Source of the DNA: an uncultured Gemmiger sp.
GTDB taxonomy: Bacteria > Bacillota > Clostridia > Oscillospirales > Ruminococcaceae
DNA length: 52,551 nt
Reading direction: 5' to 3'
NCBI GenBank assembly: GCA_944386495.1
Contig: CALXBE010000015.1
Location: forward strand, 1 to 52,551
Shown here: piece by piece, positions 26,447 through 34,835 of the stretch
How positions within the stretch are numbered: the first letter of the stretch is position 1
Layout of the letters: each line of letters begins with the position of its first letter
Made by a program: the position numbers and the translations under genes
The notes under the pieces: model-generated
The model's database searches: none
What the model was told of the DNA's origin: nothing
The model's input: only the letters and a program-made list of their open reading frames with translations

Positions 26447-27048
26447 TCCTGTTCCTTCCTTTCCTGTTCGCAAATCATGGCGATGGCCTGAGGAAGCAGC
26501 TTCCACTCGGCCTGCTCCATTACCCGGCGCTGAAGGACCTCGGGGGTGTCCCCCGGCAGGACCTCAACTGCCTTCTGGAGCAGGATGGGGCCTCCGTCGC
26601 AGACTTCGTTTACCAGGTGAACGGTGGCGCCGGTCACTTTAACACCCCGGGCCAGGGCCTCCTTATGGACCCGCAGGCCATAGTACCCTTCCCCGCAGAA
26701 GGCGGGAATCAGGCTGGGATGGACATTGAGGATTCGATCAGGGAAGGCCTGGATGAAATCCGGGCCCAGCACCGTCATGAATCCGGCCAGCACCACCAGG
26801 GTGATGCCCCGGCTTTTCAGTTCCCGGATAAGAGCTTCATCATAGGCCTTAGTGTCGGGATATTCCTTCCGGGGAACCACGATTCCCTCCACCCCGAAAT
26901 TGGCCGCCCGTTCCAGAGCATAGACGCCGGGCTTGCTGGCAATGACCAGGGAGACCTGACCGCCGGGAATCTCGCCCCGGCTCTGGGCTTCCAGAATGGC
27001 CTGGAGGTTGGTGCCTCCGCCGCTGACCAGTACCCCGATCTTTACCAT
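26443..27048 (-). CDS. purN: Phosphoribosylglycinamide formyltransferase
   Basis: The 201-residue enzyme formylates GAR with 10-formyl-THF. Typical marks are V-S-G-G-G-T-N-L-Q-A at residue 8 and L-N-V-H-P-S-L-I-P-A-F, containing the catalytic histidine. The start overlaps purM by 7 bases and the end overlaps the IMP cyclohydrolase gene by 4. Confidence 0.96.
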   Translation of the reverse strand: MVKIGVLVSGGGTNLQAILEAQSRGEIPGGQVSLVIASKPGVYALERAANFGVEGIVVPRKEYPDTKAYDEALIRELKSRGITLVVLAGFMTVLGPDFIQAFPDRILNVHPSLIPAFCGEGYYGLRVHKEALARGVKVTGATVHLVNEVCDGGPILLQKAVEVLPGDTPEVLQRRVMEQAEWKLLPQAIAMICEQERKEQE

Positions 27049-28082
27049 AACTCTACCCCGTCTCCTTCGGCAATGACACCCAGACGGTAAGCATCCTCCC
27101 CGTTGGCCTTGAGGATCTCAATGGCCTGGTCGGCCTGGTGGGCGGGAACGGTAATCACCATACCCACGCCCATGTTGAAGGTGTTGAACATATCCCGCTC
27201 GGGTATGTTGCCGGCCTTGGCGATCTCGGCAAAGAGGGCGGGAGTCCGCACATCTTCCTTTTTGATTTTGGCACAGCAGCCTTCCTTCAGGCTGCGGGGG
27301 ATGTTCTCGTAGAATCCGCCGCCGGTAATGTGGCTGATTCCCCGCACATCCACCTGCTCCAGGAGAGCCAGCACCGGCTTTACATAAATCTTGGTGGGAG
27401 CCAGGAGCGCCTCACCCAGGGTCTTGCCCATGCTGTCGTAGTAGGTGTTCAGGACTTCGGGATGGTTCTCCAGGTCAAAGACCCGGCGGACCAGGGAGAA
27501 ACCGTTGGAGTGAACGCCGCTGGAAGGCAGGGCGATAAGCACATCCCCGGGAGCCATCTTCTCGTTGGAGAGGATCTTGCTTTTGTCCACAGCTCCCACG
27601 GTAAAGCCGGCCAGGTCATACTCGTCCTCGGGATAGAAGCCGGGCATTTCGGCGGTCTCTCCTCCTACCAGGGCACAGCCGGCCTGAACGCATCCCTCGG
27701 CCACACCGGCCACAATGTCGGCGATGCGCTCAGGGACATTCTTGCCGCAGGCGATATAATCCAGGAAAACCAGGGGCTTGGCTCCGGCGCAGACCACATC
27801 ATTGACACACATAGCCACGCAGTCAACGCCCACAGTATTATGCTTGTTCATAAGGAAAGCCAGCTTCAGCTTGGTGCCTACCCCGTCGGTACCCGAGATA
27901 AGAACGGGATGGGGCATATTGGTGCAGTCCAGCTCAAACAGGCCGCCGAAGCCCCCCAGGCCGCCCATGACGCCGGGGATATTGGTGCGGGCCACCGACT
28001 GCTTCATCAGTTCCACAGCCTTGTACCCGGCGGTAATGTCTACGCCGGCGGCTGCATAGCTGGCAGAAAAACTCTTTTCCAT
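27042..28082 (-). CDS. purM: Phosphoribosylformylglycinamidine cyclo-ligase (AIR synthase)
   Basis: The 346-residue enzyme turns FGAM into AIR with ATP. It shows D-G-V-G-T-K-L-K in the nucleotide site and G-E-T-A-E-M-P-G-F-Y downstream. Length is standard. It lies 21 bases after purF and overlaps purN. Confidence 0.97.
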   Translation of the reverse strand: MEKSFSASYAAAGVDITAGYKAVELMKQSVARTNIPGVMGGLGGFGGLFELDCTNMPHPVLISGTDGVGTKLKLAFLMNKHNTVGVDCVAMCVNDVVCAGAKPLVFLDYIACGKNVPERIADIVAGVAEGCVQAGCALVGGETAEMPGFYPEDEYDLAGFTVGAVDKSKILSNEKMAPGDVLIALPSSGVHSNGFSLVRRVFDLENHPEVLNTYYDSMGKTLGEALLAPTKIYVKPVLALLEQVDVRGISHITGGGFYENIPRSLKEGCCAKIKKEDVRTPALFAEIAKAGNIPERDMFNTFNMGVGMVITVPAHQADQAIEILKANGEDAYRLGVIAEGDGVELW

Positions 28083-28103
28083 GGTGGTTCTCCTTTTTAT
28101 ATA

Positions 28104-29573
28104 TTACAGGCTTTTATTCTTCTTGTTGGCCAGGCTCAGAGGTTTGTCGAAGGTGTTGTCCATGGTCATCTTGGGGGGATCCACCGGCCAATGTCCGGTA
28201 AAGCAGCCGTCGCAGAAGCTGCAATCGGAATGGATGGCCAGCTGGCGGGCATGCTCAATGCTCAGGTACCCCAGGGTATCCGCCCCGATGATCTCATTGA
28301 TCCCCTCAATATCCCGGCCTACCGCCACCAGATGTTCCTGGTCGGGAATATCGGTGCCAAAGTAGCAGGGATAGGCAAAGGGCGGTGCGCTGGCCAGGAA
28401 ATGGACTTCCTTGGCTCCTGCATCCCGGAGCAGCTGGATGATCCGGGCACTGGTAGTGCCCCGGACAATGGAGTCGTCAATGAGGACCACCCGCTTGTCC
28501 TTTACGGTGGAGGTGACCACATTCAGCTTGATACGAACACTGTTCTCCCGCTGACGCTGGCTGCCCTGAATGAAGGTGCGGCCAATGTACTTGTTCTTGA
28601 TGAATCCCACCTCGTAAGGTATCCCGCTGGCCTGGGAGTAACCCAGTGCGGCATCCAGGCCGCTGTCCGGCACACCAATGACCACATCCGCTTCAATGGG
28701 ATGTTCCTGGGCCAGGAACCGGCCGGCCTGAATCCGGGCGTCATGGACACAGGTTCCCTCGATAACGCTGTCGGGGCGGGCAAAGTAGATATACTCAAAC
28801 ACGCAGATGGTGTGAGGAGCCTTGCCGCAATGGTCCTTGATACTCCGCAGTCCGTTCCGGTCCGCAATAAGGATCTCCCCCGGTTCCAGGTCCCGGATGA
28901 GGGTGGCGCCGGCTGCGTCCAGGGCACAGCTCTCGCTGGCGAACACATATCCGTCCGGCAGTTTACCCACACAGAGGGGGCGGAAGCCGTTAGGGTCCCG
29001 GGCTGCAATCAGTTTGGTGGGAGACATGACCACCAGACTGTAAGCGCCCCGGATGGAGTCCATGGTCCGGCTGACTGCCTCCTCAATGTTGCTGGTTTTC
29101 AACCGGTGGCGGGTGATAAGATAGCTGATGACCTCAGTGTCCGAGGTTCCGTGGAAGATACACCCGTCCATTTCCAGTTCCTGGCGGAGCTCGGCGGCGT
29201 TGACCAGGTTGCCGTTATGGCAAAGAGCCATGCCGCCCTTCTGGTGGCGGACCACCATAGGCTGGGCGTTGGCCCGGACCCGGCTTCCGCTGGTGGCGTA
29301 CCGCACATGGCCGGTAGCCATCTTGCCCCCCTTGGGCAGGTTTTCCAGAACCTGAGGGGTGAACACTTCGTTCACCAGACCCAGGTCCCGGTGGCCGGTG
29401 ATAACACCGTCCACATTGATGGCCATGCCGCAGCTTTCCTGTCCCCGGTGCTGCAAAGCGTACAGACCGCTGTAGGTGGCGGCGATCACATCTTCCTCGC
29501 CGCTGCGGTCATAAATCCCGAATACCCCGCACTCCTCGTGAAGGCCGGGATGAAAGGTTTCCTTACAGTTCAT
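28104..29573 (-). CDS. purF: Amidophosphoribosyltransferase
   Basis: The 489-residue enzyme commits PRPP to purine synthesis. After a 14-residue leader comes E-E-C-G-V-F-G-I-Y, where Cys15 becomes the N-terminal nucleophile of the class II glutamine amidotransferase after processing. The PRPP site is V-V-L-I-D-D-S-I-V-R-G-T-T. C-terminal cysteines (P-C-Y-F-G, C-S-F-C-D-G-C) match the [4Fe-4S] ligands of the Bacillus-type, oxygen-sensitive enzyme. It stands third in the operon. Confidence 0.97.
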   Translation of the reverse strand: MNCKETFHPGLHEECGVFGIYDRSGEEDVIAATYSGLYALQHRGQESCGMAINVDGVITGHRDLGLVNEVFTPQVLENLPKGGKMATGHVRYATSGSRVRANAQPMVVRHQKGGMALCHNGNLVNAAELRQELEMDGCIFHGTSDTEVISYLITRHRLKTSNIEEAVSRTMDSIRGAYSLVVMSPTKLIAARDPNGFRPLCVGKLPDGYVFASESCALDAAGATLIRDLEPGEILIADRNGLRSIKDHCGKAPHTICVFEYIYFARPDSVIEGTCVHDARIQAGRFLAQEHPIEADVVIGVPDSGLDAALGYSQASGIPYEVGFIKNKYIGRTFIQGSQRQRENSVRIKLNVVTSTVKDKRVVLIDDSIVRGTTSARIIQLLRDAGAKEVHFLASAPPFAYPCYFGTDIPDQEHLVAVGRDIEGINEIIGADTLGYLSIEHARQLAIHSDCSFCDGCFTGHWPVDPPKMTMDNTFDKPLSLANKKNKSL

Positions 29574-29599
29574 TCTCTACCTCTGCTCTGAGATGGTGT

Positions 29600-30310
29600 T
29601 TATTCGCCCAGCAGGCGGCGGAACACTTCCTTGTAAGCGTCCTCCTCACCGCCCAGATCCCGGCGGAACAGGTCCTTGTCCAGGTGTGCGCCGGTGGTGG
29701 CGTCCCAGAAACGGCAGGTGTCGGGGCTGATCTCGTCAGCCAGAACGATGGTGCCGTCAGCCAGACGGCCGAACTCCAGCTTGAAGTCGATGAGCCGGAT
29801 GTTGAACTGGGCCAGGTACTGAGAAAGGATCTCGTTTACCTTGAAAGCATAGTTGCTGATGATGTCGATTTCCTCCTGGGTAGCCAGACCCAGAGCCAGA
29901 GCATGATAATGGTTGATGAGGGGGTCATGGAGGTCGTCGTTCTTGTAGCTGAACTCCAGGGTGGGGCACTTGAGAACGGTGCCTTCGGGAACGCCCAGGC
30001 GCTTGGTGAAGCTGCCGGCGGCCACATTCCGGATGATGACCTCCAGGGGAACGATTTCTACTTTCTTCACATAGGTCTCACGGTCGCTGATCTCCTCCAC
30101 ATAATGGGTGGGGATTCCCTTCTCCTCCAGCATCCGCATGAGGCTGTTGGTGACCTTGTTGTTTACAACGCCCTTGCCCCGGATGGTGCCCTTCTTGGCG
30201 CCGTCGCCGGCGGTAGCGTCGTCCTTGTAATCCACCAGAACCACATTGGGGTCGTCGGTGGCGTATACCTTCTTGGCTTTTCCTTCGTACATCTGTTCCA
30301 GTTTTTTCAT
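29600..30310 (-). CDS. purC: SAICAR synthetase
   Basis: The 236-residue enzyme joins CAIR and aspartate with ATP. It begins [10 protein letters not shown] and contains L-I-D-F-K-L-E-F-G and [14 protein letters not shown], all typical. It follows purE by 57 bases and precedes purF by 26. Confidence 0.97.
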   Translation of the reverse strand: MKKLEQMYEGKAKKVYATDDPNVVLVDYKDDATAGDGAKKGTIRGKGVVNNKVTNSLMRMLEEKGIPTHYVEEISDRETYVKKVEIVPLEVIIRNVAAGSFTKRLGVPEGTVLKCPTLEFSYKNDDLHDPLINHYHALALGLATQEEIDIISNYAFKVNEILSQYLAQFNIRLIDFKLEFGRLADGTIVLADEISPDTCRFWDATTGAHLDKDLFRRDLGGEEDAYKEVFRRLLGE

Positions 30311-30367
30311 GGTAATTACTCCTGTTCTCTTATATGATTACTTTTTTAAAAACAATATTTATGGGAA

Positions 30368-30865
30368 TCAGCCCAACTCCTCCTGGAGCCGAGCCTCCTT
30401 CTCAGCGATCTGATTGGCCATCTCTGCCCGGGCCGCATCCAGCTTCCGAGCCAGTTCCTCATCCTGGATGGCCAGCATCTGAACCGCCAGCACAGCGGCG
30501 TTCTTGGCCCCGTTGATGGCCACGGTGGCTACCGGGATTCCGCTGGGCATCTGAACGGTGGCCAGCAGGGCATCCATTCCGTCCTGGGCGCCCCCCTTCA
30601 TGGGAATACCGATCACCGGAAGGGTGGTGTTGGCGGCGAAGGCACCGGCCAGGTGGGCAGCCATGCCTGCAGCGCAGATGATGGCCCCGAATCCGTTGTC
30701 CCGGGCAGCCTTGGCAAACTGAGCTGCGGCGGCAGGGGTGCGGTGAGCCGACAGGATATGTGCTTCAAAGGGAACTCCGAATTCCTTCAGCTGGGCGCAG
30801 GCGGCTTTGACCACCGGCCAATCGCTGTCCGAACCCATGATAACGGCAACTTTCTTCTGTTCCAT
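30368..30865 (-). CDS. purE: N5-carboxyaminoimidazole ribonucleotide mutase
   Basis: The 165-residue enzyme makes CAIR. Motifs are G-S-D-S-D-W-P-V (phosphate and ribose site), S-A-H-R-T-P and A-G-M-A-A-H-L-A-G. These fit class I PurE, which uses N5-CAIR made by PurK, yet no purK lies in this operon or window; it may be elsewhere, or the enzyme may use CO2 directly. It is the first gene of the operon, with AAGGAGG ahead of the ATG. Confidence 0.95.
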   Translation of the reverse strand: MEQKKVAVIMGSDSDWPVVKAACAQLKEFGVPFEAHILSAHRTPAAAAQFAKAARDNGFGAIICAAGMAAHLAGAFAANTTLPVIGIPMKGGAQDGMDALLATVQMPSGIPVATVAINGAKNAAVLAVQMLAIQDEELARKLDAARAEMANQIAEKEARLQEELG

Positions 30866-30904
30866 AGTTTGTCCTCCTTACTGCGGCCGCCGGAAAGACG
30901 GTCT

Positions 30905-30944
30905 AAAAAACAAAAAGCGCAGCGCACCAGATTGGTACACTACG
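30905..30944 (-). terminator. Attenuator-like terminator in the purE leader
   Basis: On the minus strand CGTAGTGTACCA pairs with TGGTGCGCTGCG over 12 positions (three G-U), followed by CTTTTTGTTTTTT. It lies between the promoter at 31065-31093 and purE, so it must be bypassed for operon expression. No purine, PRPP or THF riboswitch consensus was recognised in the 110 bases before it. Confidence 0.7.
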
Positions 30945-31058
30945 GCAACTTGTTACTCCGGAATCAGAGTATGAGAGGCTGCACTATGCCCGCCAAACCG
31001 AGACTTTTCCTTTTTTCCCAGCTGACCCATAAAGCGGTCCTCCCAGAATCTAATCTAT
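30945..31058 (-). promoter_or_regulatory. Leader RNA upstream of the purine operon attenuator
   Basis: About 110 transcribed bases between the inferred start site and the attenuator carry no convincing reading frame. Purine-rich runs (GGGAAAAAAGGAAAAG) and short complementary segments occur. The position suggests a sensor or antiterminator, but this is inference from location. Confidence 0.4.
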
Positions 31059-31064
31059 GATTCT

Positions 31065-31093
31065 ATGATACGGTTACAAAATTGAAAAAGCAA
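31065..31093 (-). promoter_or_regulatory. Sigma-A promoter of the purECFMN operon
   Basis: Minus-strand TTGCTT and TATCAT with a 17-base spacer, about 200 bases upstream of purE. Alternative overlapping -10 boxes (TAGAAT, TAGATT) lie just downstream. Confidence 0.6.
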
Positions 31094-31248
31094 TCACCTT
31101 AAAAGAAATTTGTCAATGGGGCACAACCCCATCCTCTCCGACCCGCTTTTTTTGGAAACTTGAACAATATTTTACATGAAAATTCCCCTCCGTCCGAAGG
31201 AAAAATAATACTTTTCCCGGACGGGATTTTTCCCTTTTCCGGGAGGGC

Positions 31249-31277
31249 TTTCCATCCCTTTCTTTTTATGTTATAAT
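31249..31277 (+). promoter_or_regulatory. Sigma-A promoter of gpsA
   Basis: TTTCCA and a perfect TATAAT with a 17-base spacer, 70 bases upstream of the gene. The rest of the region between the purE leader and gpsA is AT-rich and empty. Confidence 0.6.
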
Positions 31278-31346
31278 ACCTAAAATATACCCTGCCGGTC
31301 GGGCTTTTTCCGGGTCCGCCGGCAGTTTTTGGAAGGAGCAGCCGTC

Positions 31347-32339
31347 ATGGTAAAAGTCACTGTTTTGGGGGCAGGCACCTGGGGAATTGCCCTGGCCCGG
31401 CTTCTGGCCGTCAACGGGCATCAGGTCACTGTCTGGTCCGCCATTCCCGCCGAGCTGGAAAGCCTGGAGCGCACCGGTGTACACCCCAATCTTCCGGGAA
31501 TGGTCCTGCCCAAGGAGATCCGATACCAGCCCCAGATAGGCCCTGCCCTGGAAGGAAGCGACCTGGTTCTGTTTGCGGTTCCCTCCGTTTTTGTCCGCTC
31601 CACTGCTGAGAAAGCCAAGCCCTATATCACCTCTCACCAGATTCTGGTGGATGTAGCCAAAGGTGTGGAGACCCCTACCCTGCTGACCATGACCGGGATT
31701 CTCCGGGATGTGCTGGGAGACACCCCCGCCGGGATCGTGGCCCTCAGCGGCCCCACCCATGCGGAGGAGGTCAGCCTGGACCTGCCCACCGCCATTGTCT
31801 CCGCCTGCGAGGACGAGGAGATTGCCAAAAAGGTTCAGGACATTTTCATGAACAATAACTTCCGGGTCTACACCAACACTGATGTTATCGGAGTGGAAAT
31901 CGGAGGCGCCTTGAAAAACATTATGGCTCTCTGCGTAGGAATCAGTTCCGGGCTTGGCTACGGGGACAACGCCAAAGCCGCCCTTATCACCCGGGGCAAT
32001 GCCGAGATGGCCCGTCTGGGCTGCGCCATGGGCGGTCAACTGACCACCTTTATGGGCCTGGCCGGACTGGGAGACCTGGTGGTCACCTGCACCAGCCGCC
32101 ACAGCCGGAACTTCCGGGCCGGCATGCTCATCGGTCAGGGAAAGACCAAGGAGGAAGCCAAAGCCCAGGTGGGCATGGTGGTGGAAGGCCTCAACGCCCT
32201 GGATGCCGCCCTTCTTCTGGCGGAGAAATACGGGGTGGAGATGCCCATTGTCTCCGCCGCCGATGCGGTCATCAACCACGGAGCCGATGGCCAGGAAGCC
32301 GTGGCCATGCTTATGGGCCGGCAGCGGAAAGCAGAATGA
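31347..32339 (+). CDS. gpsA: NAD(P)H-dependent glycerol-3-phosphate dehydrogenase
   Basis: The 330-residue enzyme reduces DHAP to sn-glycerol-3-phosphate for phospholipid synthesis. It has the Rossmann motif L-G-A-G-T-W-G-I-A-L-A, the catalytic lysine in G-A-L-K-N-I-M-A, and G-L-A-G-L-G-D-L near residue 230. The ATG after GGAAGGAG is chosen over one six codons upstream. It is transcribed alone. Confidence 0.96.
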   Translation: MVKVTVLGAGTWGIALARLLAVNGHQVTVWSAIPAELESLERTGVHPNLPGMVLPKEIRYQPQIGPALEGSDLVLFAVPSVFVRSTAEKAKPYITSHQILVDVAKGVETPTLLTMTGILRDVLGDTPAGIVALSGPTHAEEVSLDLPTAIVSACEDEEIAKKVQDIFMNNNFRVYTNTDVIGVEIGGALKNIMALCVGISSGLGYGDNAKAALITRGNAEMARLGCAMGGQLTTFMGLAGLGDLVVTCTSRHSRNFRAGMLIGQGKTKEEAKAQVGMVVEGLNALDAALLLAEKYGVEMPIVSAADAVINHGADGQEAVAMLMGRQRKAE

Positions 32340-32351
32340 CCCTAAACTTAA

Positions 32352-32386
32352 AAAGAGCCTGAGGGAAGTCCCTCAGGCTCTTTTAT
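32352..32386. terminator. Bidirectional terminator between gpsA and proA
   Basis: The hairpin GAGCCTGAGGG / CCCTCAGGCTC is flanked by AAAAA on the left and TTTTATTTTA on the right; the proA stop codon lies at its edge. Confidence 0.85.
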
Positions 32387-32387
32387 T

Positions 32388-33644
32388 TTACCGGATCTGG
32401 CCGGTTCCTTTTACAATGTATTTGTAGGTGCAGAGTTCTCCCAGTCCCATGGGGCCCCGGGCATGGAGTTTCTGGGTGCTGATTCCCATTTCGCAGCCAA
32501 GACCGAACTCTCCCCCGTCGGTGAACCGGGTGCTGGCGTTTACATAGACGGCGGCGCTGTCCACCATCCGGGTGAACTTTTGGGCATTTTCTTCACTGGC
32601 GGTGACAATGGCCTCGCTGTGGCCGCTGGAATGGGCGTTGATGTGGGCAATAGCCTCCTCCACATTTTCCACCACTCCCACTGCCAGGATGTAATCCAGG
32701 AACTCGGTGTCAAAGTCTTTCTCCCCTGCAGGGGTTCCGGGAATGATGGCGGCAGCCTCTTTGTCCAGCCGCAGCTCCACCGGAATCTCTCCGGCGGCAG
32801 TCCGGTCCTCCACCAGTGCCTTGTGAAGCAGGGGGAGCAGCGCGGGAGCGGCCTTCCGGTTGACCAGCAATACTTCCTCCGCATTGCAGACAGAGGGACG
32901 GCTGGTCTTGGCATTGACCACGATTTTCACTGCCATTTCCGGGTCAGCGGTCTCATCCAGATAGATGTGGCAGATTCCGGTTCCCGTCTCAATGCAGGGA
33001 ACGGTGGCATTCTCCACGCAGGCCCGAATCAGTCCGGCTCCTCCCCGGGGAATCAGCAGGTCAATAAGCCCTTTGGCCACCATCATTTCCTGGGAGGAAG
33101 CCCGGCTGGTGTCCTGAATCAGGTTGACACAGGTAGCGGGCAGGCCGGCCTTTTCCAGCCCCTGGCGCAGGGCGGTGACAATGGCGTTGGCGCTCCGCCA
33201 GGCTTCCTTGCCGCTGCGAAGCACGCAGGCATTTCCGCTCTTGACACAGAGGGCGGCGGCATCAGCGGTCACATTGGGACGGCTCTCATAAATGATTCCC
33301 ACCACGCCCAGAGGCACGGCGGTCTTTTCCACCTTGATTCCGCTGGGCCGGGTGATGGTTTCCAGCACCTTCCAGGCCGGGTCGGGCAGCTGGGCCACCT
33401 GACGGATTCCCTGGGCCATCCCGGCGATTCGCTGGGGGTTGAGGGCCAGCCGGTCCAGCATGACCGAAGAGATGGTCCCCTTGGCTGCTTCCATGTCCAG
33501 GGCGTTGGCTTCCAGAATGGCCTGGGTATTTTCCTCCAGGGCAGCGGCCATCCCTTCCAGGGCGGCGTTCTTGGTTTCGGTGTCGGCGCTCATCAGCACC
33601 GGAGCGGCAGCTTTGGCTTCCTTCAGGATTTCCTGGGTGGTCAT
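32388..33644 (-). CDS. proA: Gamma-glutamyl phosphate reductase
   Basis: The 418-residue NADPH-dependent enzyme makes glutamate-5-semialdehyde in proline synthesis. It belongs to the aldehyde dehydrogenase superfamily: Y-E-S-R-P-N-V-T near residue 120 and the catalytic cysteine in R-P-S-V-C-N-A-E-E. It overlaps proB by 4 bases. proC is not in the window. Confidence 0.97.
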   Translation of the reverse strand: MTTQEILKEAKAAAPVLMSADTETKNAALEGMAAALEENTQAILEANALDMEAAKGTISSVMLDRLALNPQRIAGMAQGIRQVAQLPDPAWKVLETITRPSGIKVEKTAVPLGVVGIIYESRPNVTADAAALCVKSGNACVLRSGKEAWRSANAIVTALRQGLEKAGLPATCVNLIQDTSRASSQEMMVAKGLIDLLIPRGGAGLIRACVENATVPCIETGTGICHIYLDETADPEMAVKIVVNAKTSRPSVCNAEEVLLVNRKAAPALLPLLHKALVEDRTAAGEIPVELRLDKEAAAIIPGTPAGEKDFDTEFLDYILAVGVVENVEEAIAHINAHSSGHSEAIVTASEENAQKFTRMVDSAAVYVNASTRFTDGGEFGLGCEMGISTQKLHARGPMGLGELCTYKYIVKGTGQIR

Positions 33645-34417
33645 TCCTTTACCTCCTTTGCCATGAACCGGGTTCCCACCGGTTTCCCTTCCACAATGTC
33701 ATACAGGACCTCCGGCTCGGCGCCGTTGGCAATCACCATCTGACAGCCTGCGGCATTGACGATTTTGGCGGCCTTCAGCTTGGTGATCATACCGCCGGTG
33801 CCCAGGCTGGTCCCCTTGTCGGCGGCCAGAGCCTCCAGCTCGGGGGTAACTTCCTCCACCTGGGAGATAAGCCGGGCATCCGGATTTTTCCGGGGGTCGG
33901 CGGTGTAAAAGCCGTTGATGTCGGAGAGAAGCACCAGCAGCTGGCTGTGGGTGCCTTCCGCTACAATGGCGGCCAGGGTGTCATTGTCTCCGATGACGAT
34001 TTCCTCAGTGCCGATGGTATCATTCTCGTTGATGATAGGCAGCGCCTTCATTTCCAGCAGCCGGAACAGGGCGTTCTCAAAGTTGATGGCCCGGGCCGGG
34101 TCCTTGACATCGGCGGCGGTAATCAGAAGCTGGGCCACGGTGTGGTTATATTCCCCAAACAGCTTATCGTAAATATACATCAGCTCACACTGACCCACTG
34201 CGGCTGCGGCCTGTTTGCCTGGGATATCCTGAGGCCGGCAGGGAAGGTTCAGCTTCCCTACCCCCAGGCCGATGGCGCCGGAGGAAACCAGGATAATCTC
34301 GTGACCTGCGTTGATCAGGTCGCTGACCACTTTGCAGAAATGCTCCATCCGCCGGATGTTCAGCCGTCCGGTGGGGTAAGCCAGGGTGGAAGTTCCGATT
34401 TTTACTACGATCCGCAT
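33641..34417 (-). CDS. proB: Glutamate 5-kinase, short form without PUA domain
   Basis: The 258-residue amino acid kinase phosphorylates glutamate in the first proline step. It has K-I-G-T-S-T-L at residue 6, the S-S-G-A-I-G glycine loop and G-T-G-G-M-I-T-K-L near the C-terminus. Many ProB proteins have a C-terminal PUA domain and about 370 residues; this one stops after the kinase domain, a form common in some Firmicutes. Its promoter lies close to that of the divergent tRNA-Gly gene. Confidence 0.96.
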   Translation of the reverse strand: MRIVVKIGTSTLAYPTGRLNIRRMEHFCKVVSDLINAGHEIILVSSGAIGLGVGKLNLPCRPQDIPGKQAAAAVGQCELMYIYDKLFGEYNHTVAQLLITAADVKDPARAINFENALFRLLEMKALPIINENDTIGTEEIVIGDNDTLAAIVAEGTHSQLLVLLSDINGFYTADPRKNPDARLISQVEEVTPELEALAADKGTSLGTGGMITKLKAAKIVNAAGCQMVIANGAEPEVLYDIVEGKPVGTRFMAKEVKE

Positions 34418-34492
34418 AAAAACAACTGCCTTTTTTCTCTAAATTGGTCTGTTTCTCTTCTTTAAAATGAATAAGAAACCGATTTGTAAATC

Positions 34493-34521
34493 ATTTTATC
34501 ACAAAATCCTTTTCCCGTAAA
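34493..34521 (-). promoter_or_regulatory. Sigma-A promoter of proBA
   Basis: Minus-strand TTTACG and TAAAAT with a 17-base spacer, 75 bases upstream of proB. Confidence 0.55.
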
Positions 34522-34534
34522 TGGATTTTCCCCA

Positions 34535-34562
34535 TTGACAAAAATAAAAATCGTGATACAAT
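34535..34562 (+). promoter_or_regulatory. Promoter of tRNA-Gly
   Basis: A consensus TTGACA and TACAAT with a 16-base spacer, ending 12 bases before the tRNA. Confidence 0.8.
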
Positions 34563-34574
34563 ATATGATGTTAT

Positions 34575-34649
34575 GCGGCTGTCGTACAACGGCTAGTACA
34601 TCAGCCTTCCAAGCTGAGGACGTGGGTTCGACTCCCATCAGCCGCTCCA
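34575..34649 (+). tRNA. tRNA-Gly (anticodon TCC)
   Basis: A full cloverleaf with encoded CCA. The acceptor arms GCGGCTG and CAGCCGC pair perfectly; the anticodon stem TCAGC/GCTGA holds the loop CTTCCAA, giving anticodon TCC. The T loop is TTCGACT. It is a single tRNA gene with its own promoter and terminator. Confidence 0.95.
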
Positions 34650-34655
34650 CCAGGT

Positions 34656-34694
34656 CAGACCTGGAGCAGAAAATGCTCCGGGTCTTTTCTTTTT
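34656..34694 (+). terminator. Terminator of tRNA-Gly
   Basis: AGACC-TGGAGCA and TGCTCC-GGGTCT form the stem around GAAAA, followed by TTTTCTTTTTC. Confidence 0.8.
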
Positions 34695-34747
34695 CAGCGT
34701 GAGCATCCCATACTTATACAGGCCTCTATTTCATCACACAAATCTAC

Positions 34748-34782
34748 CTCCCTGGTCCGGACGGACCGGGGGATTTTTCTTT
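34748..34782 (+). terminator. Second plus-strand terminator after tRNA-Gly
   Basis: CCCTGGTCC pairs with GGACCGGGG over a GGAC loop, followed by ATTTTTCTTTT. Either it backs up the tRNA terminator or it ends a short RNA of about 60 bases for which I see no clear promoter. Confidence 0.6.
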
Positions 34783-34802
34783 TCCGGTTCATTTTAATTT
34801 GA

Positions 34803-34832
34803 AAAGCCCCCGGCTTACCGCCGGGGGCTTTA
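34803..34832 (-). terminator. Terminator of the CNNM/CorC gene
   Basis: The minus-strand hairpin AGCCCCCGGC / GCCGGGGGCT is followed by TTTTC, directly after the stop codon. Confidence 0.8.
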
Positions 34833-34835
34833 TCC

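Noticed and set aside
30866-31060. Known purine riboswitch or T-box in the purE leader
   Set aside because: The TATAA...TTTCTACC core of purine riboswitches, the ykkC core and the T-box sequence AGGGTGG-ACCGCG were not found by eye.
31190-31235. A CCGTCCG / CGGACGG hairpin followed by GATTTTT upstream of gpsA
   Set aside because: The loop is about 20 bases long, and no plus-strand gene lies upstream for it to terminate.
34462-34650. Minus-strand open frame covering tRNA-Gly
   Set aside because: It is the complement of a tRNA gene and two promoters; such translations are frequent annotation artefacts.
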